Of a stretch of DNA of 64,000 nucleotides, positions 10,973 to 21,790 are shown one piece after another. A program made the position numbers and the translations under genes. The stretch spans positions 37,694,245 through 37,758,244 of the forward strand of contig OX638372.1 of the NCBI GenBank assembly GCA_951812925.1, given 5' to 3'. Origin of the DNA: Calliopum simillimum. Lineage: Eukaryota; Arthropoda; Insecta; Diptera; Lauxaniidae. A model generated the notes under the pieces. It saw nothing but the letters and a program-made list of their open reading frames with translations, made no database searches and was not told where the DNA came from. How positions within the stretch are numbered: the first letter of the stretch is position 1; every line of letters starts with the position of its first letter.

Positions 10973-13010
10973 TAAAAGAAATGAAAGGAAAATAAATGCG
11001 ATTAATAAACGCGTGTTGTAACATCGCGTCGTTGCGTCTCTACCTACGTCTGTTTCATTCATTCTTTCATTTCTTTATGTTACAATATTTGCTGTGCTTA
11101 GTTGTTTTTTTGTTGTTTCTTCCTTTTTCCTTATCGAATTTCGATTTTCAATATCTTGCCGAGCAAGTGTATACGTATCAGCCTTTCCTTTAGATTAAAT
11201 GTTTACCAATTTCCTTGAATTTTTCTTCGTTTTTGCTTTGCTGTCAATAGAATTTGTTGCATGCTTTTAGGCGCGCACATCAACGATGCGCATTTATCTT
11301 TTTAATTAAGTTAAATAATGGTTTTGTTGTGGCAGCAATATAGAAAAAGAATTGATATTGATTGTGTGTGCATGTGGGAGTGTATATACGTATGTATATC
11401 CGGCTGTTACCGTATTTTAATGTGTGCGTGTTAGTGTGCATTTGCGGTTATATTTTATGGCATTTGCTATTCAATATTATTGATTATTGCCCTTGTAAAT
11501 GTGCAGAATTTCAATGTTTTCTTATTCATGGGAAATAATGAGCACTTGTGCAATATCTTTAAAAAAGTTTTAACGTGCATAAGCACTTGACGCTCTATAA
11601 TTTTGAGAAATCTTTAACGCCTTTTGAATTTCATAGCATAATGGCATTTATCAGTCTTTTTTTTGGTAGAGTATGTTGATTATTTCATTTGGAATACAAA
11701 TTAAATGCTTGCTCGCAAACTTTTCTGATCAATTTCAGGGGAGTATATTATATTCAAAATTATTTGCATGGATTTTTTTATACTTGCGATGGTATAAGTC
11801 GGCATTAGAGCATAAATTCGAAATGTTTATATATTGTGAGTTCGCTTTTGGAGTTTTTATCCTTTTTTGTACCATTGTCAATGGAGATATGCTTCTATTT
11901 TTAGCGAAACTTTCGATATTTTCAATGTCATCCTGTCTGAATGAACTCGATTGCGTACCTTCTTTTAGTCTGTGAAGCGCATTGATTTTGAAGCTGGATT
12001 TTTTCCGATTTTAACCCAAGGTCATATACTTTATTTTGCATATCTAACTGCTGTATTTAAGTGTGTGCAAATGACCCACAAATAGTTGACAAGCACTGTC
12101 TGATTTCAATCACCAAACATTTACTTGTGGTACGTGTATAAAAATTTTCCATCTTCATAGAATATTGTTTGGGACAGCATATAAATTTATTTATTACCTC
12201 AGCATAAAAAAGGATCCTATTTCTTTAAGCCATGAAAAGAAACAAATGAAAAAATGAGCACATTTTGAAATGTCGCCCAAAACTTTTTGTTTTTTTTTTG
12301 TTTTTTACGACAAAATGCCAACGCATGTGAAAAATGTTTCTTTATTGAAAAATGGTTATGATGATGCCTTGCAAATTATTAACGAAGCAAAAAATGATAT
12401 GTGGATTTTATGAGTTATTTATGAAAAAATGTGGTTAAAAGATAAACTTTAAGTTTTGCGTTTCAGAAATGTGTGCTCTGCATATTTGCGTAAAATTCTT
12501 GAAATCGTCAGAATTGTTAAATTTTGATGCTTCTATAAATACATAATATAAATTTACAAAATAAAATCATTTAAGTGCAGATACTATGCCGGTGTTTGTT
12601 GAAGCTTAGGATAGTTATCTATAAGTCAAGTGACATGTATTAGTGTCCTGATAAAATGTAAAATTTAAAAAAGAAATTCAAACTCCTGCGCCATTAAAAA
12701 AAAAAAATGATATTGAAAACTATCCATCAATAAAATTAATATATTCTAAACCAGAGCTCGACATACAGCTCCAAACCATATTAAACTTCTGAAATTCGGT
12801 GTTTGACTGCCTCTACGTGTAATTTCCAACATCTTGTTCAAGAATCAATTCATCTCAGCTCATCACAATTTAAATAATTTCATTTCGTTTAAATATATTT
12901 GTAATTAGATAAAAATTAGTCGAAATCAATTCAATTAAATCGAGGCAAATTGACTCTCATTGAATTAAACTGTACTGAAGTGTTAAGTTCAAAAAAATTT
13001 AGTTAGCTGG

Positions 13011-13270
13011 ATTTGATTTGATTTGATTTGATTTGATTTGATTTGATTTGATTTGATTTGATTTGATTTGATTTGATTTGATTTGAATTGAATTGAATTG
13101 AATTGAATTGAATTGAATTGAATTGAACTGAATTGAATTGAACTGAACTGAACTGAACTGAACTGAATTGAATTGAATTGAATTGAATTGAGTTGAATTG
13201 AATTGAACTGAATTGAATTGAATTGAATTGAATTAAATTGAATTGAATTGAATTGAATTGGGTTGAATTG
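13011..13270. repeat. Pentanucleotide tandem array, ATTTG then AATTG/AACTG
   Basis: Fifteen perfect ATTTG units (13011-13085) are followed without break by about 37 units of AATTG with AACTG, AGTTG and AAATTG-type variants. Decayed AATTG-like words extend outward to roughly 12840 and 13450. The Ser/Ile/Gln/Phe-Asn open frame on the minus strand is a direct product of the 5 bp repeat and is not a gene. There are two homogeneous phases in one register, with variants clustering in the second. Confidence 0.95.
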
Positions 13271-13549
13271 ATTTCGTTTTTGAATTGATTTGAGCAAAAT
13301 TTAATTGAATTAATTCAAATTGTACCGAATTGATTGGATTTGAATGTGATTGATTCGAATTGTCTTCATTTGATGCCATTTGATTTGATTGAATTGGTTC
13401 CATTTTCATTATTTTGAATCAAATTGAACTGAAAATATTTGAGTTCAATTGAATAGAATTTAAGATCATCTCATATCGTTTTTTTCAAAATCAAACATTG
13501 CTGACAGATACTTTGGTATCTTCTGTTCTGTCAAATCGTCGGTATGCAC

Positions 13550-13794
13550 TAGTGATGAGCAAAATTAGTCTTGATCTTGCGTCTTGTTCTTGGTCTTGGT
13601 AATTTTGCGAGACCAAGACCAAGACGCTAATATTTTTGCAAGACATAGAGTAAGACTGCTATGGTCTTGGTCTCAGTCTTGCTCAAGATAATGGTTATAG
13701 TTAAAAGATGTTTTTGAAAACCAAGACCAAAATCAAGACTCAATGTGCAAGAACAAGACCAAGACCAAGTCCATAGCAGTCTTGCTCATCACTA
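13550..13794. mobile_element. hAT-type MITE with 8 bp target duplication
   Basis: The inverted ends TAGTGATGAGCA and TGCTCATCACTA are flanked by GTATGCAC (13542-13549) and GTATGAAC (13795-13802), an 8 bp duplication with one mismatch. The body is rich in CTTGGTCTTGGT and ACCAAGACCAAGAC, so each half folds on itself. End sequence (TAGNGATG) and duplication length are those of the hAT superfamily. No ORF. Confidence 0.85.
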
Positions 13795-13916
13795 GTATGA
13801 ACATATTGAGTTTTTCCTCTTAACCGACGAAATAATACGATTGATGCGTTGTGTGAAAGAATGCTCTAAGTCCAAAAGTGGCACTTCGAAATATTTGAAT
13901 ATAAAATTTCTAAATG

Positions 13917-14513
13917 TATGTATTCTCCTTTAACTCCTAGGAGGAGCATAGGGCCAATATCGAAAGGATTTTAAAATTTTGAGAAACCATATTGGTTCCA
14001 GTTATAGGAGAATCATTCCTAACTATGCATGTTTCTTGCACCTCCAAATCCGATGTGCATGCTGCCGAGGCAGGTGGATTAACCACACTCTGGTGGGTAC
14101 CACTTGGAGAGTTATTTCCCATCGTTTTTCGATCCATGCTTCATTAGTATAATCTTCTCGGCAACGCCCCACGCAGTAAGTTATAAGCTTAAAGCTGGAT
14201 CCGGCAAGCGCTGCAAATATAGTGGCCAAATTCACTTTTAATTTCAGCCGCCCAATCTGGAACAGACGCTGACCTGGGAGCCGCCCACTCTGGATCAGAC
14301 GCTTCAGGATTTCGACAAGATGCTTATTTTAAGGCGGCATCGACTCACCTTGTCAGTGCCAGTTACGGGCATTGTGGGTTTTTCTTTCGAGGCACAACGC
14401 TGTCCAACGCTACACCCTTCCACACCCTGGCTGGTCACCCGCTTTTAGTCGCCTTTTACGACAGGCATGCTTACCTCGGGCATATTCTGACCCCTTACCC
14501 GCAGGGGTGAAAA
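13917..14513 (-). mobile_element. SINE-like non-autonomous element sharing the 3' end of the window's LINE
   Basis: It is flanked by a 14 bp perfect target duplication AAAATTTCTAAATG (13903-13916 and 14514-14527), so the ends are exact. Read on the minus strand, the 5' end is CACCCCTGCGGGTAAGGGG, then AAGCATGCCTGTCGTAAAAG and GCGACTAAAAGCGGG. The last 45 bp (ATTGGCCCTATGCTCCTCCT, then AGGAGTTAAAGGAGAATACA) equal the 3' end of the LINE copies at 19831, 33703 and 51602. The middle (about 500 bp, more GC-rich than its surroundings) shares nothing with the LINE RT region. It is most simply a short element mobilised by the RTE-like LINE, or an internally deleted LINE keeping both ends. Confidence 0.85.
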
Positions 14514-14527
14514 AAAATTTCTAAATG

Positions 14528-14993
14528 ATGTAACAATATTCGTTAAACAGTCATATGAATATTTTTCTAGTGAGGATCCAAACTTTTCTAAAAAGCTACG
14601 TAGGGTGTTCTTGCACGCAACGCCCATTTGTATTTTTTTCTAATTAAAAGAAATCAAAAAATCATCACTAACACCATCATAACTGATAACAAGAAGCATA
14701 GCAACAGCTGTGTGTCATTCATTATTACTTATGTTAAACTTTGTTTGCTTCTTACAAACTTCCGTTGCCGCTACTCAGCAAAAATATGGCGGCACAATAA
14801 CTTCCGTCGCTGCAATGGCCGTTGCTAACAAATTTTTCGTGTGTTGTTGCTTGGTGCCGCCACGTGCAAGTAATAATCGCATCGAAAAGTCATGAAAATT
14901 AATGTGCAGATATTAAAGTGGGAAAATTATGATAATTTTTTTCCTCCTGTTCAGTTCAATAGCGATGGCTTGTGGTTTGGGGAAATTTTATTA
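14528..14993. other. Spacer, nothing recognised
   Basis: No repeat or gene is recognised. The overlapping small open frames at 14628-14895 show no motif. Confidence 0.45.
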
Positions 14994-15444
14994 CCCTACA
15001 CCCAGGGTATATTGTTTTTGTACTTCCGTTTGTAACACAGTTAAGAAGGCATGGCAGGTATGGAAAAGTATATATATTCTTGATTAGCATCACTTTATGA
15101 GTCGATTTAGTCATGTCTGTCTGTCAGTCCGTTTCTTGAAAAAATTTTCATGGGAAAACTAAACAAGAAATGTAAATTTTGTGCATAGGTTTCATCGTAA
15201 AAGTTAGCTCTTCAGAATGAAAATGAGCAAAATTGGTCAACAAATGTTAAATATCAACATTTAAACGCAATTTTATCAGGCATAAAAACTAAATATGGTT
15301 AGTGCAAGCCCCAAGAAAAAACTACGTGAATTCGAACGAGTTGGCGTGGTAGCTCCAATATAAGCCAAAATTTCAAAATGATTTGCTGAAAGCGTTTTTT
15401 GAGATAGTTCAACTAAATTTTACTCAGATAACAGAAATAGTACA
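14994..15444 (-). repeat. INE-1/DINE-1-like repeat, copy 3, reverse orientation
   Basis: It starts TACCCTACACCCAGGGTATA, then TTCCGTTTGTAACACAG, AGGCATGGCAGGTATGG, AAAGTATATATATTCTTGAT and CATGTCTGTCTGTCAGTCCG. This is the reverse of copies 1 and 2. It also has one block with GAGTTGGCGTGGTAGCTCC and AAAGCGTTTTTTGAGATAG. It stops at the DD41D mariner. Confidence 0.7.
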
Positions 15445-15446
15445 TA

Positions 15447-16606
15447 AAGGGTGATCCAATACGAGGTCTTTTTTCCAACTGGTTTGTTTTGATAGCTTTT
15501 TTGTGTCAAATGGCTTGTTCATTTCAGGTTTGTGTTCAGTGAGCGCACTATTCGTAACACCATCACCAGATTTTTAAACAATTTTACACTATTGGGCATT
15601 CATCATTCAACCAGAGTGCATAGAGCCTGTAATTTAGAGAATATTGCTGCAGTAGCAGAGAGTGTTCGTGAAAACCGTATGCAATCCATTCGTCGCCAAT
15701 CTCAGGCCTTGGGCATCTCTTATGGATCATTGTGGCGTATCTTGAGGCCGGATCTTGATCTGATGGTCTATAAAATACAGCTCGTACAAGAATTGAAGCC
15801 AGCTGATCTTGATGAACGTTTTAATTTCGGTTTATGGGCCTTACAACAACTTCAAATTGATCCATTATTTTTAGAAACATTGTGTTTAGCGACGAAGCTG
15901 ATTTCTGGTTGAACGGCTATAACAAGCAAAATTGCCGTAGTTGGCCCAATGAACAACCAGAAACAATCCTAGAGCTTCCAATGTATCCCAATAAATGCAC
16001 CGTTTGGTGTGGTTTATGGGCAGGAGACATCATCGGACCGTATTTCTTCAAAAATGCGATTGAAGCCCGAGTTACGGTCAATGGTGCTCGCTTCAGAGCA
16101 ATGATCAATGAATTTTTGTTGCCAAAAATTCAGGATATTAGTGTAGCCGACCTATGGTTTCAACAGGATGGCGAAACATGCCATACAGCTGGAGAAACAA
16201 TCGCTTTATTGAGGGAAACGTTTGATGAAAACATAATTTCAAGAAATGCTCCTGTCAATTGGCCACCAAGATCATATGATTTGACCCCGCTGGATTACTT
16301 TCTTTGGGATATGTTAAATCTCTTGTTTATGTGGACAAACCCAAAACTATTGACGCTTTGGAAATCAACATAACTCGTGCTCTTCAAGGAATACCGGCCA
16401 ATATGCTCGAAAGAGTTGTCGAAAATTAGACCTACAGAATGAACTATTTAAGAGCTATTAGTGGGCAACATTTGAACGAAATAATCTTTAAAACATTGAG
16501 TTGTAGGAATCGAGCTGTCATTCCAAATAAAGGTTTGCATCAATACATTGATTTTTATGTATTTTATTTATCAAACAAAGTAAGAAGCTCTTATTGGATC
16601 ACCCAT
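15447..16606 (+). mobile_element. mariner-family element, DD41D (rosa type)
   Basis: The inverted ends AAGGGTGATCCAATA and TATTGGATCACCCAT are flanked by TA (15445-15446, 16607-16608). Length is 1160 bp, close to a full mariner. It encodes a decayed transposase with 41 residues between the second and third catalytic Asp, the spacing that defines the DD41D/rosa lineage first described from a Ceratitis species. It is inserted at the edge of the INE-1-like repeat. Confidence 0.9.
15532..16500 (+). pseudogene. DD41D mariner transposase, frameshifted
   Basis: The N-terminal HTH part is readable from SERTIRNTITRFLNNF through RRQSQALGISYGSLWRILR and VQELKPADLDERFNFG. The frame then shifts near 15880 into FSDEADFWLNGY (first Asp), TVWCGLWAGDIIGPYFF, LWFQQDGETCHTAGETI (second Asp), and NWPPRSYDLTPLDYFLW (third Asp). 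All three Asp remain. A second shift near 16310 and an in-frame TAG in place of Trp at about 16428 break the C-terminus (MLERVVEN, then YRMNYLRAISGQHLNEIIFK). No intact start is visible. Inactive. Confidence 0.9.
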
Positions 16607-16799
16607 TATAAGCAAAACCTAAGTGGTTTCGGTCTTGAAATATAATTAATAGCGCTAAAAATATATTTTAAATGATATTTTTGAAACTTTTAACTTGCAA
16701 TCGTTTTTACCTGTAGGCATTTTGTAAATAGTATGGGGCTATATTTTGACTTATGTGGCCTCTTGTCTTGAACTAGTGAAATTCTTGGTAAGATAACAA

Positions 16800-17430
16800 T
16801 TGAGAAACCTCACAAACATATGCCTTACAGACTCTCAAACGGCTGGACCGATCACCGTGAAAATTTATGTACTTATATAGTTTTTTTGAATTTTTCACCC
16901 AAAAACCCCCTCTTAGATATAAGAATCAAAAATTTATTTTTTTTTTCGTTTTTTCGTGAATTTTAGGCGCTTCATGGCTTTTTACGACATTAAATAGGAA
17001 AACATTTTTTTTCCCCCTTGGATTTCGGAACCAAAATTCTTTTTTTCGGTTTTTCGTGTTTTCTACACTTTTCATAACTTAAAACGAGATTTAAGTGGAA
17101 AAAATTTTTTCAACCAAGGGTCCTACGTGGATGTCAAAACCAAAAATTTTAAAAATTATTTTTCGCGTTTCCAAAAGAATAAATTTATCATATCTCTGAA
17201 AATTTTTAACGGACATGTATGAGATTTGGTATAAGAGGTAAAAATGGGAGTTGAAACTCCTTAAAAAAATTGTCATATCTCTGAAACTATTTAACGCACA
17301 TTGATGACTTTTGGTACTTATATAAATTGCATCAGGATAATTTACATTATTTAGTTTTATTTAATTGAAGATGCCCCGCCCTCTGTACAAGAGAAGGTGA
17401 AGCAACGGACACCAGTAAATGTTAGTAAGT
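16800..17430 (-). repeat. Dispersed AT-rich repeat R, copy 1
   Basis: It shares, inverted, a series of words with 29470-30005 and 54230-55720: TTCTCTTGTACAAAGG, GTGCGTTAAATAGTTTC, GAGATATGAC, and TTTCATGACTTTTTACGACA near a GGTTCC-ACATCC-CCTTGG segment. The copies are degenerate. No ORF and no clear termini. Confidence 0.6.
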
Positions 17431-19830
17431 TATTGTATTAAGAGAAAATATTCAAATATTCGAGTAAGAAGTAAAAAAAATAACAATGAATATTTCAAGT
17501 TTTCAAGAAATAGTAAAACTCCCAAAATCCAACGTACAAAATTTATTCCACTTTTCCCGCATAAAAAATGCACCACAGCTAATGATGCACTCTGATTCCA
17601 AAATTCATTCATAAGGATTGCTGTTTTCCTAACCATTTTCACTTTACGCAACATTTCCTGTAGGACTCCGCTGTAAAGGACGACAACGAATGAACTACAA
17701 ATTGCGATACCATAGTGTGGGTATACAAACGCATACAGAGCAACAGCAACACTAAGCCGCGCACAGCCATTAAACGCAATGTGGGACAACAACAACAACA
17801 AAATCATTCGGTTTCTTTCATTATTTCAACGCACTCGGCTTTGCAACACTAATAGAGTTGCATAATGGATGTTGTGTGCGTGCGTCGGTGTGTAAATGTG
17901 TGTGTTGTCAATATGTATTTGTGTGTTTTTCTGTTTATTCGCTCTTGTGCGCATTGCCAGGAGTAGAAAGTAGCAGTCCTCGCTACTGTACGAACAATTT
18001 GAAAGGGAAGATTCCAACAAGCGATTAAACCAGCATTTTGCGGGCGACTTTATTTGCTTCATTTTCCCCAATCTTGGCTTTAGATTTTTGCAGTTCATTC
18101 TATTGGGGTTTTTGTGCCACTCAGCTACACATTTTTGCTCCAGAAAGTATGCAGCGATATATTGCTCTTCCATTGAATTGCGTTAGAAGTTGGATTTAGT
18201 ACTGAAAGTTGAATGGAAATTTCATTTTTTGTCTTCTGTTTGTGCTTATGGTGAATAATGTTGGCCTGACAACGGAAGATTGAGTGGGGCAGTTAAAAGA
18301 GGAATGCGTTGTATACAGCATCACATGTAGAATCAAGGATTTTTTTTGACGAAATCGTTGTTTGTCGAAAATTGTTGAAGAAGTCGAAAAGAACCTCTTA
18401 AAAATTAGAAGAAAAAAAAAAAAAAAAAACTATCAAAAACTTTTAGCTGACAAAGTCAAAAAATGAGAGGTCAGCAATGTTGCAAAGGCCCAAAAAATAA
18501 TTACATTGCTGCTATCACAGCAATACATTTTCTTCTCTGTTGGCATACATTAGGCAGGAGTGCTGGTATAATAACAAAATGTCATCTTATGACAGCAAAC
18601 ACAAAGATAACAACTCGAATGGCAACAAAATGAATCTTCTAAAATCCTCTGCTCTCAGTGAAGTCAAAAGCGTCATCATCATCAACTTGACAGACGCTAC
18701 ACACCTTGGCAGCAACATGTTTCGTAGTCGTATTGGCATATTGTTGTGTCTTCAGTGTCAAGGGAGCTGCTGAAAATAGCATCACCTGAATATGTCAGCA
18801 TATCGTGTTTATCCTGCATATTTTGCTTATCCTGACAACTATGACAATGACACGCGGGAGTTTTGTAATAAACTACGTGAGTGAGTGCTATGCCATACCA
18901 AATGGTAGTAGATTTGGATGGTGCACCTGGCTTTGTTTTGCGTTGCTTGTTATAACCGTAATCGGAGTTGGTTTCGACAAGCAAGGCTCAATGGCTGTCT
19001 GACAGATTGGGTGGGGTGCTGGTTGGCTATGTTAGTTATGGTATACGTGTGACGCTTGGTGTTGTGTTGTGTTGCCAGTATTATGTCACATACTAATATA
19101 TTAACATGAATTCCAGATAAAATAAAAAGCATTCATAAGCACATTGCTTCAGAACTTAATTAAGCTTAATAAGAATGAAGACGTTGCCAAAAATTAAAAA
19201 ACCCAAATTAGAAATTGTATACCAATATTAACCCTTTGACAACTATAGGCACATATGTGTCCGAAGGCAAGAATAAATTATATTTAAATAGTTAAGAAAC
19301 TGATTTATGTAATTTTAACATTTATCACTTTCTAAACGCCTCCTTAATTTTTATTTAATCTGCCAACACCATCAGAAGAACATTTATTTTTGTATGATCA
19401 TTCTAACGTGACAGTTTGTGTGGCGCACTATTGCTATACTTTACAGCAGAATTTATAGGTGTTAAATTGTTTTTAATCATATTTTGGTGTGAAATAATTG
19501 TTGTCAGGTAATAAAATTGTTGTTTTATACAATAATTGAACCATTATTTGAGTTTTGTGCATTGATAAATGATAAAATTCAAAAAAAAACACCGGTGTCC
19601 CTATGGCAACTTTTCAATTCACTTTTGTACTTCAATTTTACCAATTTCACAGGCAATCAAAATAAAAAAATTTAATGAACCTGTTAGTACACATATGTAC
19701 TGTAACGTACTTTTTGACACTCAATTCGAATCTGAGGCCAGAATTGCTCATATACTTCGGGATTTTGAGATATCCTTGCTTGAAGCTGAGAAAGTGCTGT
19801 TTTCAATCTTACGGTGTAGTTCCAGGAGAT
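17431..19830. other. Single-copy-looking DNA
   Basis: No repeat shared with the rest of the window. GT-rich patches lie at about 17875-17935, an A-run at 18412-18430, and TTGTGTTGTGTTG near 19060. At 19232 there is TTAACCCTTTGACAAC, which looks like one piggyBac-type end (TTAA plus CCC) without a visible partner. The open frames between 17430 and 19132 have no recognised domain. Confidence 0.5.
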
Positions 19831-21790
19831 GTATGTATGTATTCTCCCTTAACTCCTAGGAAGAGCATAGGGCCAATATGAAATCTTTCCATTTGTCACG
19901 ATCCCTTGCGATGACTTTAATCTCTTGCCACGACTTTCCCGATTCTTGGATTTCCTTTTCCAGCGACCTCTTCCAGTTGGTTTTGGGTCTACCATGTGCT
20001 CTACTACCTTGTGGATTATACTCAAGAGCCTGGCGACAAACTTTGCTGTGTGGTTTCCGGAGAGTGTGACCAATTCATCTCCATTTGCGCAGCTTGACCT
20101 CGTTTGCTATAGCCCTCTGATTGCATTTTTGATATAGCTCGGCATTTGATATAGTGCGAGGCCACCAAATCTTGAGTATACGCCTTAAGCATTTGTTGAC
20201 GAATACTTGCAGCTTGTTCGTTAGTTGTTCAGTAACAAGCCATGTTTCGCACCCATATAACAAACCGATTTCACATTCGAATCAAAAATGCGCACTCTCG
20301 TTTTGGTGGATATAACGGATGAAGACCATATTTTGTTCAGTTGAGCAAACGCGCCTTTAGCTTTTGATATCCTCTTTTGCTTCACCATCCATGGAGATAA
20401 TGCTGCCTAAATACGTGAAGCTATCGACGTTTTCGATGTCATCACCGCCAGCTCTAAACGTGATGTCATTCCTGTTTACGTTTAGCTTCATGCTTTAAGT
20501 CTTGGATACGTTAATTTTTAGGCCGGCTTTTTGTGATTCCAAGACAATGTCTTCAGTTTTGCTTTGCATATCTGAATGTTTGGACGATAAGAGGCAGATG
20601 TCGTCAGCGTAGTCGAAATCTTCCAGATGTTCGGTAAAGTTCCATTGGATACCCCTTTTGGCCTTATTAAGAGCTTTATCTAGGATATCATCAAGAACGA
20701 TAAGGAAGAGTGATGGTGATAGTAAACACCCCTGCCGTACGCCTGAATTAGTGGTGAATGCCGGTGACACTGCACTTAAAGCCTTCATATTGTGCACGTA
20801 CTAAGTTTATGGCCTTTGCGGCAATACCTCTTCGTTGCAGTGAGACCCAAATGTTTTCTCGGGAGACACTGTCGAAGGCAGTGCTATAGTCTACGAAGAC
20901 AAGTTGAATTGCAGCACGCCACTCGCATGATTGTTCGACAATTATTCTGAGGGTTTTGATTTGATCCACGCATGATCTGTTTCGCCGGAATCCTGCTTGC
21001 TGCTTTCGAATGGCCGAATGAAGTTTTACGTTTACCCTGTTCAGAAGCACTTTCGTCAATACTTTTGATGGTACTGAGAGCAAGGTAATGCCTCTATAGT
21101 TTCGGCACTTGCTTAGGGTCACCTTTTTTCGGCAATTTGACTAACATGCCATTTAGCCAATCTTCTTGCAAACGCTCTTCGCTCCAGATTTTGGTGAGCA
21201 GAGGATGCAGAATTTTAGCTGATGTTATGTGGCATGCCTTTAGCAGTTCAGCTGTTATTTGATCTATACCGGCGGCCTTGTTGTTTTTCATGCTTTGGAT
21301 AGCTTTCACTATTTCATCGATTGTAGGCGGTGGTGTTTGTATTCGACTACTACTGCGAGTCACTGCGGCAGTTGTAGTTGGTGATTCTGGTTGCGTAGAT
21401 GTGGTAGACATGGGATTCAGTGTATCACAAAAATACTCTTTTCATCTCTTTAGTTGGTCTTCCGCGGATGTTAAGAGATTTCCATTTTTGTCCTTGATAG
21501 GGCGGCTCTGTTGGTGTTTTCTGTCTGATAATCTACGGGTGATATCGTAAAGCTGCCTGGGATCTTGAGCATTTGCAGTGCTTTCGGCTTTGCTCGAGGG
21601 GTCGTTAAACATTCTTGTTTTATCTTGTCTGCACGATCGCCTGACTTATTTATTGAGAGAGTTAAAGACTTTTTCGGTGACGTTCTTTTGCGCTTTAGTT
21701 TAAGCGTCGTCTCTCAGTTTTTTCGCGCATCTTCTTTTTTCAACAAGACCTCGCGTTTCCTCGCTCATCCAGTGCTTCTTAATGGCCAAT
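19831..21790 (-). mobile_element. LINE (RTE-like non-LTR retrotransposon), 5'-truncated, longest copy
   Basis: Minus strand. The 3' end is at 19831, with a CATA-repeat tail directly after a very short 3' UTR. The decayed ORF extends to at least 21790. The tail type, the tiny UTR and the protein ending in DRDKWRDFILALCSS fit the RTE clade of APE-type LINEs; a related clade is possible. The 5' boundary is not clear: LINE-like coding fades after KKHWMSEETRGLVEKRR (about 21787-21735). The same family occurs at 13917, 33703 and 51602. Confidence 0.85.
19856..21790 (-). pseudogene. LINE reverse transcriptase ORF, multiply frameshifted
   Basis: Read down the minus strand: the linker after the endonuclease (KKHWMSEETRGLVEKRR, near 21760), then TIDEIVKAIQSMKNNKAAG (21411 frame), KLPKKGDPKQ, and NYRGITLLSVPSKVLTKV (21122 frame). 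These are followed by QAGFRRNRSCVDQIKTLRII, FVDYSTAFDSVSRENIW, GVRQGCLLSPSLFLIVLDD and the catalytic box DYADDICLLSSKHSDMQ (20797 frame). The C-terminal zone follows (LLYGCETWLVTEQLTNKLQV, 20263 frame), then WQEI..DRDKWRDFILALCSS. Breaks lie near 21411, 21110, 20790, 20500, 20270 and 20080. The endonuclease domain is absent. Confidence 0.88.

Larger units (their letters stand above)
10582..13010. other. Single-copy-looking DNA with microsatellites
   Basis: No gene is recognised. Simple repeats are annotated separately at 10671-10720 and 10957-10972. GT-rich stretches near 11365-11440 and a T-rich tract near 12290 are low complexity. Open frames here (for example 11673-11975, 100 codons) carry no motif I know and have AT-driven Phe/Leu/Ile-rich composition. 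Confidence 0.5.

Noticed and set aside
12989..13297. 102-codon minus-strand ORF of repeated Ser-Ile-Gln-Phe-Asn
   Set aside because: Direct translation of the pentanucleotide array; five bases times three gives a 5-residue period in any open frame.
17430..18173. Two minus-strand ORFs (125 and 115 codons) as possible exons
   Set aside because: No known motif; the overlap of hydrophobic and simple-repeat composition suggests chance.
19232..19270. TTAACCCTTTGACAAC as a piggyBac end
   Set aside because: A single end without partner; chance in AT-rich DNA cannot be excluded.
19925..20137. Plus-strand ORFs across the LINE (19878-21921)
   Set aside because: Antisense shadows of the minus-strand RT gene.
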